The translations under genes and the position numbers were made by a program. Positions 21,565-32,518 of a stretch of DNA of 64,000 nucleotides are shown here, one piece after another. The stretch spans positions 142,602 to 206,601 of the forward strand of contig NZ_JAHKRO010000005.1 in assembly GCF_019396325.1 (NCBI RefSeq). Direction: 5' to 3'. Below the pieces are notes generated by a model. That model did no database searches. It saw only the letters and a program-made list of their open reading frames with translations, and was not told where the DNA came from. The first letter of the stretch is position 1, and each line of letters starts with the position of its first letter. The stretch is from Nonomuraea ceibae (GTDB taxonomy: Bacteria; Actinomycetota; Actinomycetes; Streptosporangiales; Streptosporangiaceae).

Positions 21565-22881
21565 ATGAGACGAACTGCGTTGACAGCCGGCCTGGTGGCG
21601 ATGGTGTCACTGGTGGCCTTCGAGTACGTCGCCGTCGCGGTGGCCATGCCCGTCGTGGCGGCGGATCTGGACGGTGTGGGACTTTACGGCCTGGCGTTCA
21701 GCGGGGCGATGGCCGCCGCCGTGGTGGGCACGGTGCTCGGCGGGCGGTGGGCCGACCTGCGCGGGCCGCTGGCGCCGTTGTGGACCGGGGTGGCCGGTTT
21801 CATCGGCGGCCTGTTGCTGGCGGGGCTGGCGCCCTCGATGGAGGCGCTGATCGCCGGGCGGCTGGTGCAGGGCTTCGGCGGCGCGCTGGTGAGCGTGGCC
21901 CTCTACGTGGTGGTGGCGCGGGCCTACCCCGAGGAGCTGCATCCGAAGATCTTCTCCCTGTTCGCCACAGCCTGGGTGGTGCCGTCGATGGTGGGGCCGG
22001 CGATCGTCGGCCTGGTGGTCGACACGCTGGGCTGGCGGTGGGTGTTCCTGCTGGTGCCGATCCTGACCGTGGTGAGCGGGCTGGTGCTGGCGCGCGGGGT
22101 CGCCGGGCAGCCGGTGCGCGGCGGCCAGGGCACGCCCGCGCCGGGGCTGGCGGCCAAGGTCGCCTGGGCGGCCGTGACGGCGGTGGCGGCCGGGCTCATG
22201 CAGTACGGGAGCGGCGGGTCGCCGGTCCTGCTGGTCGCCGGGCTGGTCATCCTGGCCGTGGCGCTGCCCAGGCTGCTGCCCGCCGGGACGCTGCGGGCCG
22301 CCCGCGGGCTTCCGGCGGTGGTCGGGCTGCGCGGGCTGGCGACCGGGGCGCTGTTCGCCGCCGAGGTGATCGTGCCGCTCATGCTGGTGCAGGAGCGCGG
22401 GCTGTCGCCGTTCCTGGCCGGGATCGCGATCACCGGCGGCGCGGTGACCTGGTCGTTCGCGTCGTGGCTGCAGGGGCGCGAGGTGTTCGGCCGGATGACG
22501 AACCTGGTGCTCGGCTCGGCCGCGCTGGCGGGCGGCATCCTGCTCATGGGCGCGGTGACGTTCGACGGGGTGCCGGTCGCGGTGGCCTACCCGTCGTGGA
22601 TCCTGGCCGGGTTCGGCATGGGGCTGATCTATCCGACGCTGTCGGTGCTCACGCTGGAGCTGTCGGCTCCGGGCGAGGAGGGCGTCAACAGCTCGGCGCT
22701 GCAGGTGGGGGAGTCGGTGTTCTCGGTGGTGGCGGTCGCGATCACCAGCGCGCTGTTCACCGCCGTCGGCTCCGCCTACTGGGCGGTGTTCGCGGCCACG
22801 CTGGTGATGGCGCTGGCGGGCCTGGCGATCGCGCCCCGCGCGGTCCGCTCGGCCGCGCCCGCCGCCACCGCGTCGGCGTGA
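21565..22881 (+). CDS. MFS transporter (drug-exporter-like)
   Basis: A 438-aa protein with about twelve hydrophobic helices. The first helix is followed by AADLDGVGLYGLAFS, and the loop GGRWADLRGP matches motif A of the superfamily. The layout of the first 120 residues resembles DHA-type multidrug or macrolide exporters of actinomycetes; substrate unknown. A TAACGT -10-like box about 14 bp before the ATG suggests a leaderless message. The convergent neighbour is tctA, with a perfect 14-bp terminator stem between them. Confidence 0.88.
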   Translation: MRRTALTAGLVAMVSLVAFEYVAVAVAMPVVAADLDGVGLYGLAFSGAMAAAVVGTVLGGRWADLRGPLAPLWTGVAGFIGGLLLAGLAPSMEALIAGRLVQGFGGALVSVALYVVVARAYPEELHPKIFSLFATAWVVPSMVGPAIVGLVVDTLGWRWVFLLVPILTVVSGLVLARGVAGQPVRGGQGTPAPGLAAKVAWAAVTAVAAGLMQYGSGGSPVLLVAGLVILAVALPRLLPAGTLRAARGLPAVVGLRGLATGALFAAEVIVPLMLVQERGLSPFLAGIAITGGAVTWSFASWLQGREVFGRMTNLVLGSAALAGGILLMGAVTFDGVPVAVAYPSWILAGFGMGLIYPTLSVLTLELSAPGEEGVNSSALQVGESVFSVVAVAITSALFTAVGSAYWAVFAATLVMALAGLAIAPRAVRSAAPAATASA

Positions 22882-22915
22882 CCCGCGGGCCCGGGTACGG
22901 TCCCGGGCCCGCGGG
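22882..22915. terminator. Perfect 14-bp bidirectional terminator stem
   Basis: CCCGCGGGCCCGGG (22882-22895) pairs with CCCGGGCCCGCGGG (22902-22915) around the loop TACGGT. It fills the gap between two convergent genes, ending at the tctA stop. It is symmetric, so it can act in both directions. Confidence 0.8.
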
Positions 22916-22917
22916 CG

Positions 22918-24411
<1,494 letters not shown>

Positions 24412-24921
24412 TCAGATCACCCCCCGCAGCACCCCGGCGGGCAGCGTGACGCCCAGCCCCTTGACGAACAGCAGGTACGTGGTGACGGCCAGGATCACGG
24501 CGATGCCCGCGGCGCGCAGCCGGTGGGCGGCGCCGAGCACCACCGACAGGCCGAAGAACAGCAGGCTCGCCGAGATGATCCAGCCGAGCAGGTCGAGCAC
24601 CGCGGCGAAGCCCAGGAAGACGCCGCTGACCAGGCCGACGCTGCGCCAGTCGGCGGGCGCGTCGGGGTCGACGTCCTCGCTCTCCTCCGGGTCGCCGCGC
24701 CCGCCGCGCAGCACGTCGGCCACGTAGAACAGGCCGATGAGGACCATGGCGCCGCCCACGAGCATGGGGAAGAAGCGGGGGCCGAGGCCGAGCTGGGAGG
24801 CCGCCGCGGACACGTCCAGCGTGCCCACGACGACGAACACGCCCAGCCCCAGCACCACCAGCGCCAGCCCGAGCTCGGGCCGCCACCAGCGCGGGCGCTT
24901 GCCGGAATCAGCGGAGGGCAT
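24412..24921 (-). CDS. tctB: Tripartite tricarboxylate transporter, small permease TctB
   Basis: A 169-aa membrane protein with four hydrophobic segments: ~20-36, ~48-66, ~100-125 and ~130-160. An acidic loop (PEESEDVDPDAPAD) lies between the second and third. The pattern and location between tctC and tctA identify it. The ATG at 24921 overlaps the tctC stop (TGATG), so it is translationally coupled. Reading frames extending far upstream on this strand are artefacts. Confidence 0.92.
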   Translation of the reverse strand: MPSADSGKRPRWWRPELGLALVVLGLGVFVVVGTLDVSAAASQLGLGPRFFPMLVGGAMVLIGLFYVADVLRGGRGDPEESEDVDPDAPADWRSVGLVSGVFLGFAAVLDLLGWIISASLLFFGLSVVLGAAHRLRAAGIAVILAVTTYLLFVKGLGVTLPAGVLRGVI

Positions 24922-25889
24922 CAGGAGACGACGCCCAGCTCGGCGATGATCGCCTTGACCCGGGTCTGCTCGGCCGCCAGGTAGTCGGCGAACTCCTGGC
25001 CGGTCTGGAAGGAGTCGATCCAGCCGTTCTTGGCCACCGCGTCCTTCCACGCCTGGGAGTCGTGCATCTTGGTGACCAGGTCGGTCAGCGCCTTCTTGTC
25101 GGCGTCGCTGAGCCCGCCGGGCGCCACCATGCCGCGCCAGTTGGCCAGCTCCACGTCCAGGCCGCCCTCCTTCAGGGTGGGGGCGTCGAGGTCGGGCAGC
25201 CGCTCGCCGGAGGTCACGCCGAGCGCGCGCAGCTTGCCGGACTTCACGTGCTCGGCGAACTCGCCGACGCCCGAGATGCCGATCGTCACCTTGTTGCCGA
25301 GCAGCGCGTTGAGCGCCTCGCCGCCGCCGGAGTGCGCGATGTAGTTGACCTGCTTGGGGTCCACGCCTGCGGCCTTGGCCATGAGGCCGGCCACGATGTG
25401 GTCGGTGCCGCCGGCCGAGCCGCCCGCGACCGAGACCTTGGCCGGGTCCGCCTTCCAGGCCGCGACCAGGTCGGCCAGCGTCTTCAGCGGCGACTCGGCC
25501 GGGACCACGACGATCTCGTACTCCTCGGTCAGCTTGGCGATCGGCGTGGTCTCGTCCAGCGTGACCTGGGACTTGTTCTGCTCGATGGCGCCGACCATGA
25601 CCAGGCCCATCGTCATCAGCAGGTTGCCGTTGCCCTTCTCGCCGGCGAGCTGGGCCAGGCCGATGGTGCCGCCCGCGCCGGGCACGTTGAACACCTCGAC
25701 CTTGCGGTCGGGCGCGGCGGCCTTGATCGCCTGCTCGGCCGTGCGGGAGGTCTGGTCCCAGCCGCCGCCGGGCGAGGCCGGCGCCATGATCCGCAGCGCG
25801 CTGGTGCCGCCGCCCGTGCCGGTGTCGCCGCAGCCGGTGAGCGCGGCGACCGAGAGCGCCGCGAGGGCGGCGAGTATGCGCAGACGCAT
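24921..25889 (-). CDS. tctC: Tripartite tricarboxylate transporter substrate-binding lipoprotein TctC
   Basis: A 322-aa Bug-family periplasmic-type receptor. The signal peptide ends with the lipobox LTGC (Cys20), so it is membrane-anchored. The mature part has the Bug motifs [13 protein letters not shown] (ligand carboxylate loop) and a mid-domain [18 protein letters not shown]. It captures a carboxylate such as citrate or a dicarboxylate for TctAB; the exact ligand cannot be read. It is the first gene of the operon. Its promoter shares the gap with the divergent sensor kinase, where a 9-bp direct repeat may bind the regulator. Confidence 0.94.
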   Translation of the reverse strand: MRLRILAALAALSVAALTGCGDTGTGGGTSALRIMAPASPGGGWDQTSRTAEQAIKAAAPDRKVEVFNVPGAGGTIGLAQLAGEKGNGNLLMTMGLVMVGAIEQNKSQVTLDETTPIAKLTEEYEIVVVPAESPLKTLADLVAAWKADPAKVSVAGGSAGGTDHIVAGLMAKAAGVDPKQVNYIAHSGGGEALNALLGNKVTIGISGVGEFAEHVKSGKLRALGVTSGERLPDLDAPTLKEGGLDVELANWRGMVAPGGLSDADKKALTDLVTKMHDSQAWKDAVAKNGWIDSFQTGQEFADYLAAEQTRVKAIIAELGVVS

Positions 25890-25974
25890 TGATCACTCCA
25901 AGGGGGGATTTCACCTTCTTGGGAACCGCATGGTGAGCCCGTACTCCGCCGGAGTCGAGCCTTTGCCGGTAGGC

Positions 25975-26001
25975 GTCGTAATGGTCGTATTGGTCGCAAC
26001 A
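25975..26001. promoter_or_regulatory. Three 9-bp direct repeats in the tctC-sensor divergent promoter
   Basis: GTCGTAATG, GTCGTATTG and GTCGCAACA follow each other without gaps (25975-25983, 25984-25992, 25993-26001). They lie 25-51 bp before the sensor kinase start and ~85-110 bp before tctC. Short direct repeats are typical response-regulator sites, so this is a candidate target of the adjacent CitB-like regulator. Confidence 0.5.
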
Positions 26002-26025
26002 CCGCCGTGACCTCGGGGTGTTTGC

Positions 26026-27603
26026 ATGTGGACCGTGAAGTGGGTCCGTGACGCCTCCCTCGGCACCCAGCTGTTCGTGCTCCAGATGGCGATCGTGCTG
26101 CTCGCCGTGGGGAGCACCGCCGGCGTGTGGGCGCAGCACACGCGCAGCCAGCTCGACGGCCGCTACCAGCAGCGGGCGCTGGCCATCGCGCAGTCCGTGG
26201 CCGGGCTGCCGCAGGTGCGCGAGGCGTTCGAGCTGCGCCGTCCGGAGTCCGTGCTCCAGCCGCTGGCGCTCAGCGTGCAGCAGACCACCGGCGCCGACTA
26301 CGTGGTGATCGCCAACGACGACCAGATCCGCTACGCCCACCCCAACGCCTCGCTCATCCGCAAGCAGCTGTCGACCGACGGCACCTACGTGCTCACCACC
26401 GGCCGCGACTGGGTCGGCACCGAGAAGGGCACGATCGGCGTCACCGTGCGCGGCAAGACGCCGGTCCTGGACGAGTACGGCGACGTCATCGGCCTGGTCT
26501 CGGTCGGGGTGCTGGAGACGACCGTCACGGGTGAGGTCGCCGAGGCGCTGCCGCCGTTGCTGTGGACGGCGACGGCGGTGCTGCTGGCCGGGCTCGCGGC
26601 GGCCGCGCTGATCACCGCGCGGGTGCGCCGGCAGACGTTCGGCCTGGAGCCGGGTGAGATCGCCGCCCTGCTGGAGCAGCGCGAGGGCGTGCTGCACGGC
26701 GTCAAGGAGGGCGTGCTCGCGCTCGACCTCGAAGGCCGGGTGACGCTGGTCAACGACGCCGCCCGCGAGCTGCTCGGCGACGTCGGCGACGACCTGACCC
26801 GGATGCCGGTCTCCGACCGGATGCGCGACGTGCTGGGCGGCGCCGACCCGGGCGAGGACCGGATCGTCCTGCACGGCGACCGGGTGCTGGTGCTCAACCG
26901 CACCCCGGTGTCCGTACGCGGCCAGCACCGCGGCTGGGTGGTCACGCTGCGCGACCGCACCGAGCTCGTACGGCTGGCGCGCGAGCTGGACGACACCAGC
27001 AGCGCCACGGGAGCGCTGCGGGCCCAGGCGCACGAGTTCGCCAACCGCATGCACACCGTCGTCGGGCTGCTGGAGCTGGGCGAGCACGAGGCGGCGATCG
27101 CGTTCATCACCAGCGGCACCCCGGCCGCCTACCTCGGCGACCTGCGCGAGAAGGTCGAGGACCCGACGCTGGCCGCGCTGCTGCTGGCCAAGTCGGCCGA
27201 GGCCGCCGAGCGCGGCGCCCGCCTGGTGCTCTCCGGCGACTCCCGGGTGCCGGCGGACGTGCTCGGCGACCCGCAGGACGCGGTGCTGGTGGTCGGCAAC
27301 CTGGTGGCCAACGCGATCGACGCGCTCGACGGCGCCGCCGGCACGATCGAGGTCTCGGTCGTGGCCGACGCGGCCGGGCTGCGCGTACGGGTCGGCGACT
27401 CCGGGCCCGGCATCATGCCCGACCTGGTCGAGGAGGTGTTCCGGGAGGGGTTCACCACGAAGGCGGCCCACTCCGGGCCGCGCGGTCTCGGCCTGGCGCT
27501 GACCCGGCAGGCGTGCCTGCGCCGGGGCGGCTGGGTCAAGGTGCGCAACTCGGGCGGCGCGGTGTTCACCGCCCACCTGCCCGCCGAGGAGGTGACGGTG
27601 TGA
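26026..27603 (+). CDS. CitA/DcuS-family sensor histidine kinase
   Basis: A 525-aa kinase. One N-terminal helix (~15-35) and a second (~180-200) flank an extracytoplasmic PDC/Cache-like sensor domain. A cytoplasmic PAS domain (~225-310) follows, with the dimerisation helix containing H336 in QAHEFANRMHTV, and then the HATPase (VVGNLVANAIDAL, RVGDSGPGI, GPRGLGLAL). The layout is that of citrate and C4-dicarboxylate sensors (CitA, DcuS, DctB-like). It is divergent from tctCBA, which fits sensing of the transported carboxylate. It overlaps the response regulator by 4 nt. GTG 26035 is an alternative start. Confidence 0.93.
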   Translation: MWTVKWVRDASLGTQLFVLQMAIVLLAVGSTAGVWAQHTRSQLDGRYQQRALAIAQSVAGLPQVREAFELRRPESVLQPLALSVQQTTGADYVVIANDDQIRYAHPNASLIRKQLSTDGTYVLTTGRDWVGTEKGTIGVTVRGKTPVLDEYGDVIGLVSVGVLETTVTGEVAEALPPLLWTATAVLLAGLAAAALITARVRRQTFGLEPGEIAALLEQREGVLHGVKEGVLALDLEGRVTLVNDAARELLGDVGDDLTRMPVSDRMRDVLGGADPGEDRIVLHGDRVLVLNRTPVSVRGQHRGWVVTLRDRTELVRLARELDDTSSATGALRAQAHEFANRMHTVVGLLELGEHEAAIAFITSGTPAAYLGDLREKVEDPTLAALLLAKSAEAAERGARLVLSGDSRVPADVLGDPQDAVLVVGNLVANAIDALDGAAGTIEVSVVADAAGLRVRVGDSGPGIMPDLVEEVFREGFTTKAAHSGPRGLGLALTRQACLRRGGWVKVRNSGGAVFTAHLPAEEVTV

Positions 27604-28259
27604 GCATCCGCGTGCTGGTGGTGGACGACGACTTCATGGTGGCGCGCGTGCACGGCGCCTACGTGGCGCGGGTGCCCGGCTTCGAGGTCGTCGCGACGGT
27701 CGGCAACGGCGCCGGGGCGCTCGCCGCGGTGACCGAGCACCGGCCGGACCTGGTGCTGCTCGACATCTACCTGCCCGACATGTCGGGCCTGGCGGTGCTG
27801 CAGGCGCTGAGCGGCGTCGACGTGCTCGTGATCAGCGCCGCCCGCGACGTGCCCACGGTCCGCGCGGCGATGCGCGGCGGCGCGATCAACTACCTGATCA
27901 AGCCGTTCACCGCCGACGCGCTGACCGAGCGGCTGCGCCACTACGCCGACACCCGGCGGCGGCTCCACGCCATCGGCCCCGAGGCCCGCCAGGACGACGT
28001 GGACCGCCTGTTCGGCACGCCGGCCGCCGCCGCGCCGCTGCCCAAGGGGCTGTCCCCCGCCACCTGCGCGCTGGTCGCCGACACCCTGCGCGACGCCGGC
28101 CGCGACCTGTCGGCGGCCGAGACGGCGCAGCTCGCGGGCCTGTCGCGGGTCAGCGCCCGCCGCTACCTCGAACACCTGTGCGCGGGAGGGCGGGCGGAGC
28201 TGCGGCCCCGCTACGGCACGGCCGGGCGTCCGGAGCACCGGTACCGCTGGCTCGGCTGA
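27600..28259 (+). CDS. CitB/DcuR-family response regulator
   Basis: A 219-aa regulator. The receiver has D55 in LLDIYLPDMSG, with an acidic cluster VVDDD at 8-12 and K106 in YLIKPFTAD. The C-terminal ~70 residues carry the winged-helix HTH of the CitB group (LSAAETAQLAGLSRVSARRYLEHL), ending with a wing near GRPEHRYRW. Its GTG overlaps the kinase TGA (GTGA). The predicted target is the tctC promoter region with the 9-bp direct repeats. Together with the kinase it would induce carboxylate uptake. Confidence 0.93.
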   Translation: MSIRVLVVDDDFMVARVHGAYVARVPGFEVVATVGNGAGALAAVTEHRPDLVLLDIYLPDMSGLAVLQALSGVDVLVISAARDVPTVRAAMRGGAINYLIKPFTADALTERLRHYADTRRRLHAIGPEARQDDVDRLFGTPAAAAPLPKGLSPATCALVADTLRDAGRDLSAAETAQLAGLSRVSARRYLEHLCAGGRAELRPRYGTAGRPEHRYRWLG

Positions 28260-28351
28260 CACAGTTCCGTAGTCTTTTCTCGTGACATATGCCGACCCTC
28301 GTGCCTTACTGTTGCCTGAGACTTGGCTGCGGAACGGGAGGAGATTGAGGC

Positions 28352-30325
28352 GTGCGTAACGCCGGACCGATCGAATCACCGACCGACCCGTTCGCCTCGG
28401 TGCCCCTGCCCTCGCGCGGCACCAGCAGGAAGCCGAAGATCGAGGGCCTGCCCCCGGGCGTCTCCCGCGACATCTTCGGCCCGCAGGAGCAGCCGGCGCA
28501 GGAGCCCCGCCCGCAGGAGCCGCCCAAGAGCGGCACCCTGCCCCCGGTGCCGACCGCGTCGCAGCCCTGGCCGGTCAACGGCAACGGGTCCGAGCCGCCG
28601 CCGTTCGGCATGCGCACGCCGCTGGAGCGGCCCCCGGCGCCCGACGCCGACCCGCCGCGCAAGCGCCGCCTGCTGCCCGGCATCGCCGTGCTCGTGCTGC
28701 TCGCCCTCGCCCTGGCCTACCTGGTCCCGGCCGTGCTCATGTCCGACGCCGTGCTGCGCGGGACCCGCGTGGGCGGCGTCGACATCGGCGGCATGACCGT
28801 CACCCAGGCGGCCGACAAGCTGCGCAGCGAGCTCGCCGTCAAGCTCAACAAGCCCGTCGTCGTCGACCTCGGCGGGCGCAAGGACACCATCCAGCCCGAC
28901 GAGGCCGGGCTGGAGCTCGACGTGGTGGCCACGATCGGCCAGGCGCCCAGCGGCTTCCCCAGCCCGATCGAGGTGTGGCGGGCGCTCACCACCACGACCG
29001 ACATCGAGCCGAAGGTCACCGTCGACCCCTCCCAGCTCACCAGGACCGTCGAGGCGCTGGCCGAGACCGTCGACCGGCGGCCGCACGAGGGCCGCGTCAC
29101 GTACAAGGGGCTGCGCCCGGTGGCGACGCAGCCGCGCTCGGGCGCGCTGCTCGACCGCGGCGAGGCGGTCCGCGTGATCAGCGAGGCCTTCCTGAACGGC
29201 ACCGGCACCGCGATCGTCAGCCTGGTGCCCGCCGAGCCCGCCACCAGCGCCCGCGCCGTCCAGAAGGCCACCGCGCAGGCCAGGCGGGCGGTGTCCGCGC
29301 CCATCACGCTGACCCTCGGCGGCAAGCAGGCGCAGCTCACCCCGGCCACGATCGCCGCCAACCTCACCTTCGTGCCCGACGGCGACGGGGGGCTGCGGCC
29401 CGACTTCGACGCCAAGGGGGCGCTGGCCACCGTCGAGAGCAGCCTGGTGGACGCGACCCAGGTGCCGCGCGACGCCACGTACGAGATCGTGAACGGCAAG
29501 CCCGTGCTCGTGCCCTCGCGCGAGGGCCGGGGCGTCAACGCCAAGGCGCTCGCCCGCGACGTGGTCAAGCTGGTGCGGAGCGGTGGGAACCGGGTCGTCC
29601 CCGTGGCGCTGGCCGACGCCCCGCCCGAGGTCACCACCGAGCAGGTGGCCGACCTCGGCATCAAGGAGACGGTGTCGTCGTTCACCACGACCTTCGACTG
29701 CTGCCTGCCGCGCGTGACCAACATCCGCCGGATGGCCGAGCAGGTCGACGGGGTCCTGGTCAAGCCCGGCGAGACGTTCTCGCTCAACGAGCTGGTGGGG
29801 GAGCGCACCGCCGAGGGCGGCTACGTGCCGGCCGACCAGATCGTCGGCGGCCGGACGCTCACGATCATGGGTGGCGGGGCCTCCCAGTTCGCCACCGCGC
29901 TCTACAACGCCGCCTACTACGGCGGCTTCGAGGACGTCGAGCACACGCCGATGGACTACTTCTCCGCCCGCTACCCGGCGGGCCGCGACGCCGCGCTGCT
30001 CTACCCCGACCTGGACCTGAAGTGGCGCAACGACTCCGACCACGGGGTGCTGATCAAGACCTCGTCCACGGCCACGTCGGTGTCCGTCGTGCTGTGGAGC
30101 ACCAGGCGCTACGACGAGATCAAGGCCGTCGAGTCCGACCGGCGGGAGTTCACCCCGTTCCGCCGTGAGACCAGCGACGCCGCCGGCTGCAGGCCCACCA
30201 CCGGCCAGCAGGGCTTCACCGTCGACGTCACCCGGGTCTTCATCCGCGACGGCGAAGAGATCAAGCGGGACAAGAAGGTCACCACGAAGTACCGCCCCCA
30301 GGCCCAGGTGGTGTGCACCGGCTAG
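28352..30325 (+). CDS. VanW family membrane-anchored envelope protein
   Basis: A 657-aa protein with a Pro-rich cytoplasmic N terminus (1-~100) and a single membrane helix after RKRR (~105-130). Two putative peptidoglycan-binding PG_binding_4-type domains follow (~135-260 and ~300-410), then a VanW domain (~445-590) with GETFSLNELVGERTAEGGYVPA in its core. Two adjacent cysteines (~449-450) and later cysteines could form disulfides outside the cell. VanW proteins sit in glycopeptide-resistance or cell-wall loci, but their biochemistry is unknown. GTG 28352 has a GGGAGGAG ribosome site. The stop shares CTAG with the convergent gene. Confidence 0.88.
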   Translation: MRNAGPIESPTDPFASVPLPSRGTSRKPKIEGLPPGVSRDIFGPQEQPAQEPRPQEPPKSGTLPPVPTASQPWPVNGNGSEPPPFGMRTPLERPPAPDADPPRKRRLLPGIAVLVLLALALAYLVPAVLMSDAVLRGTRVGGVDIGGMTVTQAADKLRSELAVKLNKPVVVDLGGRKDTIQPDEAGLELDVVATIGQAPSGFPSPIEVWRALTTTTDIEPKVTVDPSQLTRTVEALAETVDRRPHEGRVTYKGLRPVATQPRSGALLDRGEAVRVISEAFLNGTGTAIVSLVPAEPATSARAVQKATAQARRAVSAPITLTLGGKQAQLTPATIAANLTFVPDGDGGLRPDFDAKGALATVESSLVDATQVPRDATYEIVNGKPVLVPSREGRGVNAKALARDVVKLVRSGGNRVVPVALADAPPEVTTEQVADLGIKETVSSFTTTFDCCLPRVTNIRRMAEQVDGVLVKPGETFSLNELVGERTAEGGYVPADQIVGGRTLTIMGGGASQFATALYNAAYYGGFEDVEHTPMDYFSARYPAGRDAALLYPDLDLKWRNDSDHGVLIKTSSTATSVSVVLWSTRRYDEIKAVESDRREFTPFRRETSDAAGCRPTTGQQGFTVDVTRVFIRDGEEIKRDKKVTTKYRPQAQVVCTG

Positions 30326-31404
30326 GGCGTGACCGCGAGGATCCGGTCGTCGCCCACGCGCGGCTCGCCCCGGCCGTCCCTGTTGCTGGTGCCCACCCAC
30401 AGCCCGCCGCCGGGGGCGGCGGTCACCGCGCGGAGCCTGCCGTACGTGCCGCCGTAGTGCGCGACCGGCGTGCCCGGCGAGCCGTCGGCGGCCAGCGGGA
30501 TCTGCCACAGCCGTTCGCCGCGCAGCGCGCCCATCCACAGCGAGCCGCCGGCGAACGCCAGACCGGACGGTGACGCCTCGGAGGTGTCCCAGGTGACGAC
30601 CGGATCGGTGAACTCCGGGGCGCCGCCCCGGCCCTCCACCTCCGGCCAGCCGTAGTTGCCGCCCGCCTCGATCAGGTTGAGCTCGTCGTGGGCGTCGGCG
30701 CCGAACTCGGAGGCGTACAGCCGGCCCGAGCCGTCCCAGGCCAGGCCCTGCACGTTGCGGTGGCCCAGGCTGTAGACGAGCGTGCCGAACGGGTTGCCGG
30801 GAGCCGGCCGCCCGTCGGCCGTCATGCGCAGGATCTTGCCCGCGAGCGAGTCGCGGTCCTGCGACAGGGACCGGTCGCCGGTCTCGCCGGTGGTGGCGTA
30901 CAGGTGGCCGTCGGGGCCGAACGCCAGCCGCCCGCCGTTGTGGACGGTCCCCTTCGGGATGCCCTGGACGATCACCCGCGGCTCCGACAGCGTGTCGCCA
31001 GTCAGCCGGTAGCGGACGATCCGGTTGTCGGAGGCGGCCGTGCAGTACACGAACACCTGCTCACCCTTGACCGCCACGCCCATCAGTCCGCCCTCGCCGC
31101 CGGGCGTCACGCCCTCGATCACGGCCAGCTCCCGCGCCTGGCCCGCCGGGGTGACCCGCAGCAGCCTGGCCGAGTCGCGCTCGGTCACCAGCGCGTCGCC
31201 GCCCGGCAGGAACGCGATCGCCCACGGCACGGCCAGGTCGCGCGCCACCACGCGCGGCTCGCCGGGCGACGGCCCGCCGCGTGCCGAGGCGGCCGGCGGC
31301 CCCCCGCCCTGGTCAGAGGCGGCCGGCGGCACCCCGCCCGCGCCGGAACAGGCGGCGAGCGCCACCGCGAGCATGGTCAGCCAGAGTGCCCTCATGTCTC
31401 CCAT
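30322..31404 (-). CDS. PQQ-type sugar dehydrogenase lipoprotein (glucose/sorbosone dehydrogenase family)
   Basis: A 360-aa secreted beta-propeller. The lipobox LAAC is near Cys19, so it is an anchored lipoprotein. Propeller motifs include VPWAIAFLPGGDALVTERD at the mature N terminus, the NGGRLAFGPDGHLYATTGETG region, and the ASEFGADAHDELNLIEAGGNYGWP hallmark around residue 240. These match the soluble aldose sugar dehydrogenase (Asd/YliI) family that uses PQQ. Whether this organism makes PQQ cannot be seen here. ATG 31404 is used; ATG 31395 is equally possible. Its stop overlaps the VanW stop on CTAG. Confidence 0.88.
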   Translation of the reverse strand: MGDMRALWLTMLAVALAACSGAGGVPPAASDQGGGPPAASARGGPSPGEPRVVARDLAVPWAIAFLPGGDALVTERDSARLLRVTPAGQARELAVIEGVTPGGEGGLMGVAVKGEQVFVYCTAASDNRIVRYRLTGDTLSEPRVIVQGIPKGTVHNGGRLAFGPDGHLYATTGETGDRSLSQDRDSLAGKILRMTADGRPAPGNPFGTLVYSLGHRNVQGLAWDGSGRLYASEFGADAHDELNLIEAGGNYGWPEVEGRGGAPEFTDPVVTWDTSEASPSGLAFAGGSLWMGALRGERLWQIPLAADGSPGTPVAHYGGTYGRLRAVTAAPGGGLWVGTSNRDGRGEPRVGDDRILAVTP

Positions 31405-31433
31405 ACTTGCCCCCGAGCCATAAAGTTTCCCGC

Positions 31434-32342
31434 ATGAAGATCTGGGTCCCGTACGAGCCGGTCGCCGAAGTCCTGTCCGATCTGCCGGGTGTGGCGTGCT
31501 CCGTGTACGACGGCACCGGGCCGGAGCCCGACGGGATCGAGGACGTCGAAGTGTGGATCCCGCCCCTGGTCACCGTGCCGGACGTGCCGGGCACGCTGGC
31601 GCGGATGCGGTCGCTGCGTCTGGTCCAGACCGTCACCGCGGGCGTGGACGCCTACCGGCCGCACCTGCCGGAGGGCGCGGTGCTGTGCAACGCGCGCGGC
31701 GTGCACGACGCGGGCACCGCCGAGTGGGCCGTCGGCGCGATGATCGCAGTGCTGCGCGAGTTCCCCGGCTTCACCGACGCCCAGCGCCGGGGCGAGTGGA
31801 CCTACCGCCACACCGGCGCGCTGGCCGACTCCACCGTGCTGATCGTCGGCTACGGCTCCATCGGGCAGGCGCTCGAACGCCGCCTCGACGGCTTCGAGGT
31901 CGAGGTCGTCCGGGTCGCCAGGAGCGCCCGCGAGGGCGTCCACGGCATGGCCGAGCTGCCCGCCCTGCTGCCCGGGGCCGACGTCGTGGTGCTGCTCGTG
32001 CCCGCCACGCCCGACACCGCCGGCATGGCCGACGCCGCGTTCCTGTCGCGGATGAAGGACGGCGCGGTGCTGGTCAACGCGGCCAGGGGCGGCGTCGTCG
32101 ACACCGACGCCCTGCTCGCCGAGCTCAAGAGCGGCAGGCTGCGGGCCGCGCTCGACGTGACCGCGCCCGAGCCGCTGCCGGCCGGTCACCCCCTGTGGAG
32201 CGCGCCGGGCGTCTTCATCACGCCGCACGTGGCGGGCAGCACGCCCGCCTCCGACCGCCGCATGCTCCGGCTCATACGCGCGCAATTGACGCGCTATCTC
32301 GCGGGCGAGCCGCTCGACAACGTCATCACCGACGCGTATTGA
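31434..32342 (+). CDS. D-isomer-specific 2-hydroxyacid dehydrogenase
   Basis: A 302-aa NAD(P)-dependent dehydrogenase. The Rossmann motif is VLIVGYGSIGQALERRL (~139-155). The catalytic Arg lies in NAARGGVVDTDAL, Glu in the ALDVTAPEPLPAGHPLW segment and His in FITPHVAGST. It is somewhat shorter than SerA-type enzymes and lacks ACT domains, so it may reduce glyoxylate, hydroxypyruvate or another 2-oxoacid. It is divergent from the sugar dehydrogenase by 29 bp, and the two probably share promoter elements. Upstream in-frame starts (31281) overlap the neighbour antisense and are rejected. Confidence 0.92.
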   Translation: MKIWVPYEPVAEVLSDLPGVACSVYDGTGPEPDGIEDVEVWIPPLVTVPDVPGTLARMRSLRLVQTVTAGVDAYRPHLPEGAVLCNARGVHDAGTAEWAVGAMIAVLREFPGFTDAQRRGEWTYRHTGALADSTVLIVGYGSIGQALERRLDGFEVEVVRVARSAREGVHGMAELPALLPGADVVVLLVPATPDTAGMADAAFLSRMKDGAVLVNAARGGVVDTDALLAELKSGRLRAALDVTAPEPLPAGHPLWSAPGVFITPHVAGSTPASDRRMLRLIRAQLTRYLAGEPLDNVITDAY

Positions 32343-32518
32343 GAGGAATCCGGACCGTGGCTGGTCCGTGACCTGCGGTGCGTACGGTGGCGTCTAACCA
32401 AGGTTTCCTGACTTCCTGTCAAGGAAATCCTGGCGGCAATCAGGTCCGTGTGGTTATCAGATCGGTGACGACATCGGCGTTGTCACCACCCGCGCACCAC
32501 CGACCGCACACACTGGCG

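Noticed and set aside
24412..27576. A 1054-codon minus-strand frame
   Set aside because: Only its last ~169 codons (tctB) are coding-like. The rest is antisense of the sensor kinase and out of frame with tctC.
31281..31433. Upstream extension of the 2-hydroxyacid dehydrogenase
   Set aside because: Lies antisense in the sugar dehydrogenase signal-peptide region, with no homology before MKIWVPYEP.
32402..32430. TTTCC...GGAAA imperfect inverted repeat before the second GGDEF-EAL gene
   Set aside because: Imperfect and unsupported by promoter position; may be chance in a lower-GC stretch.
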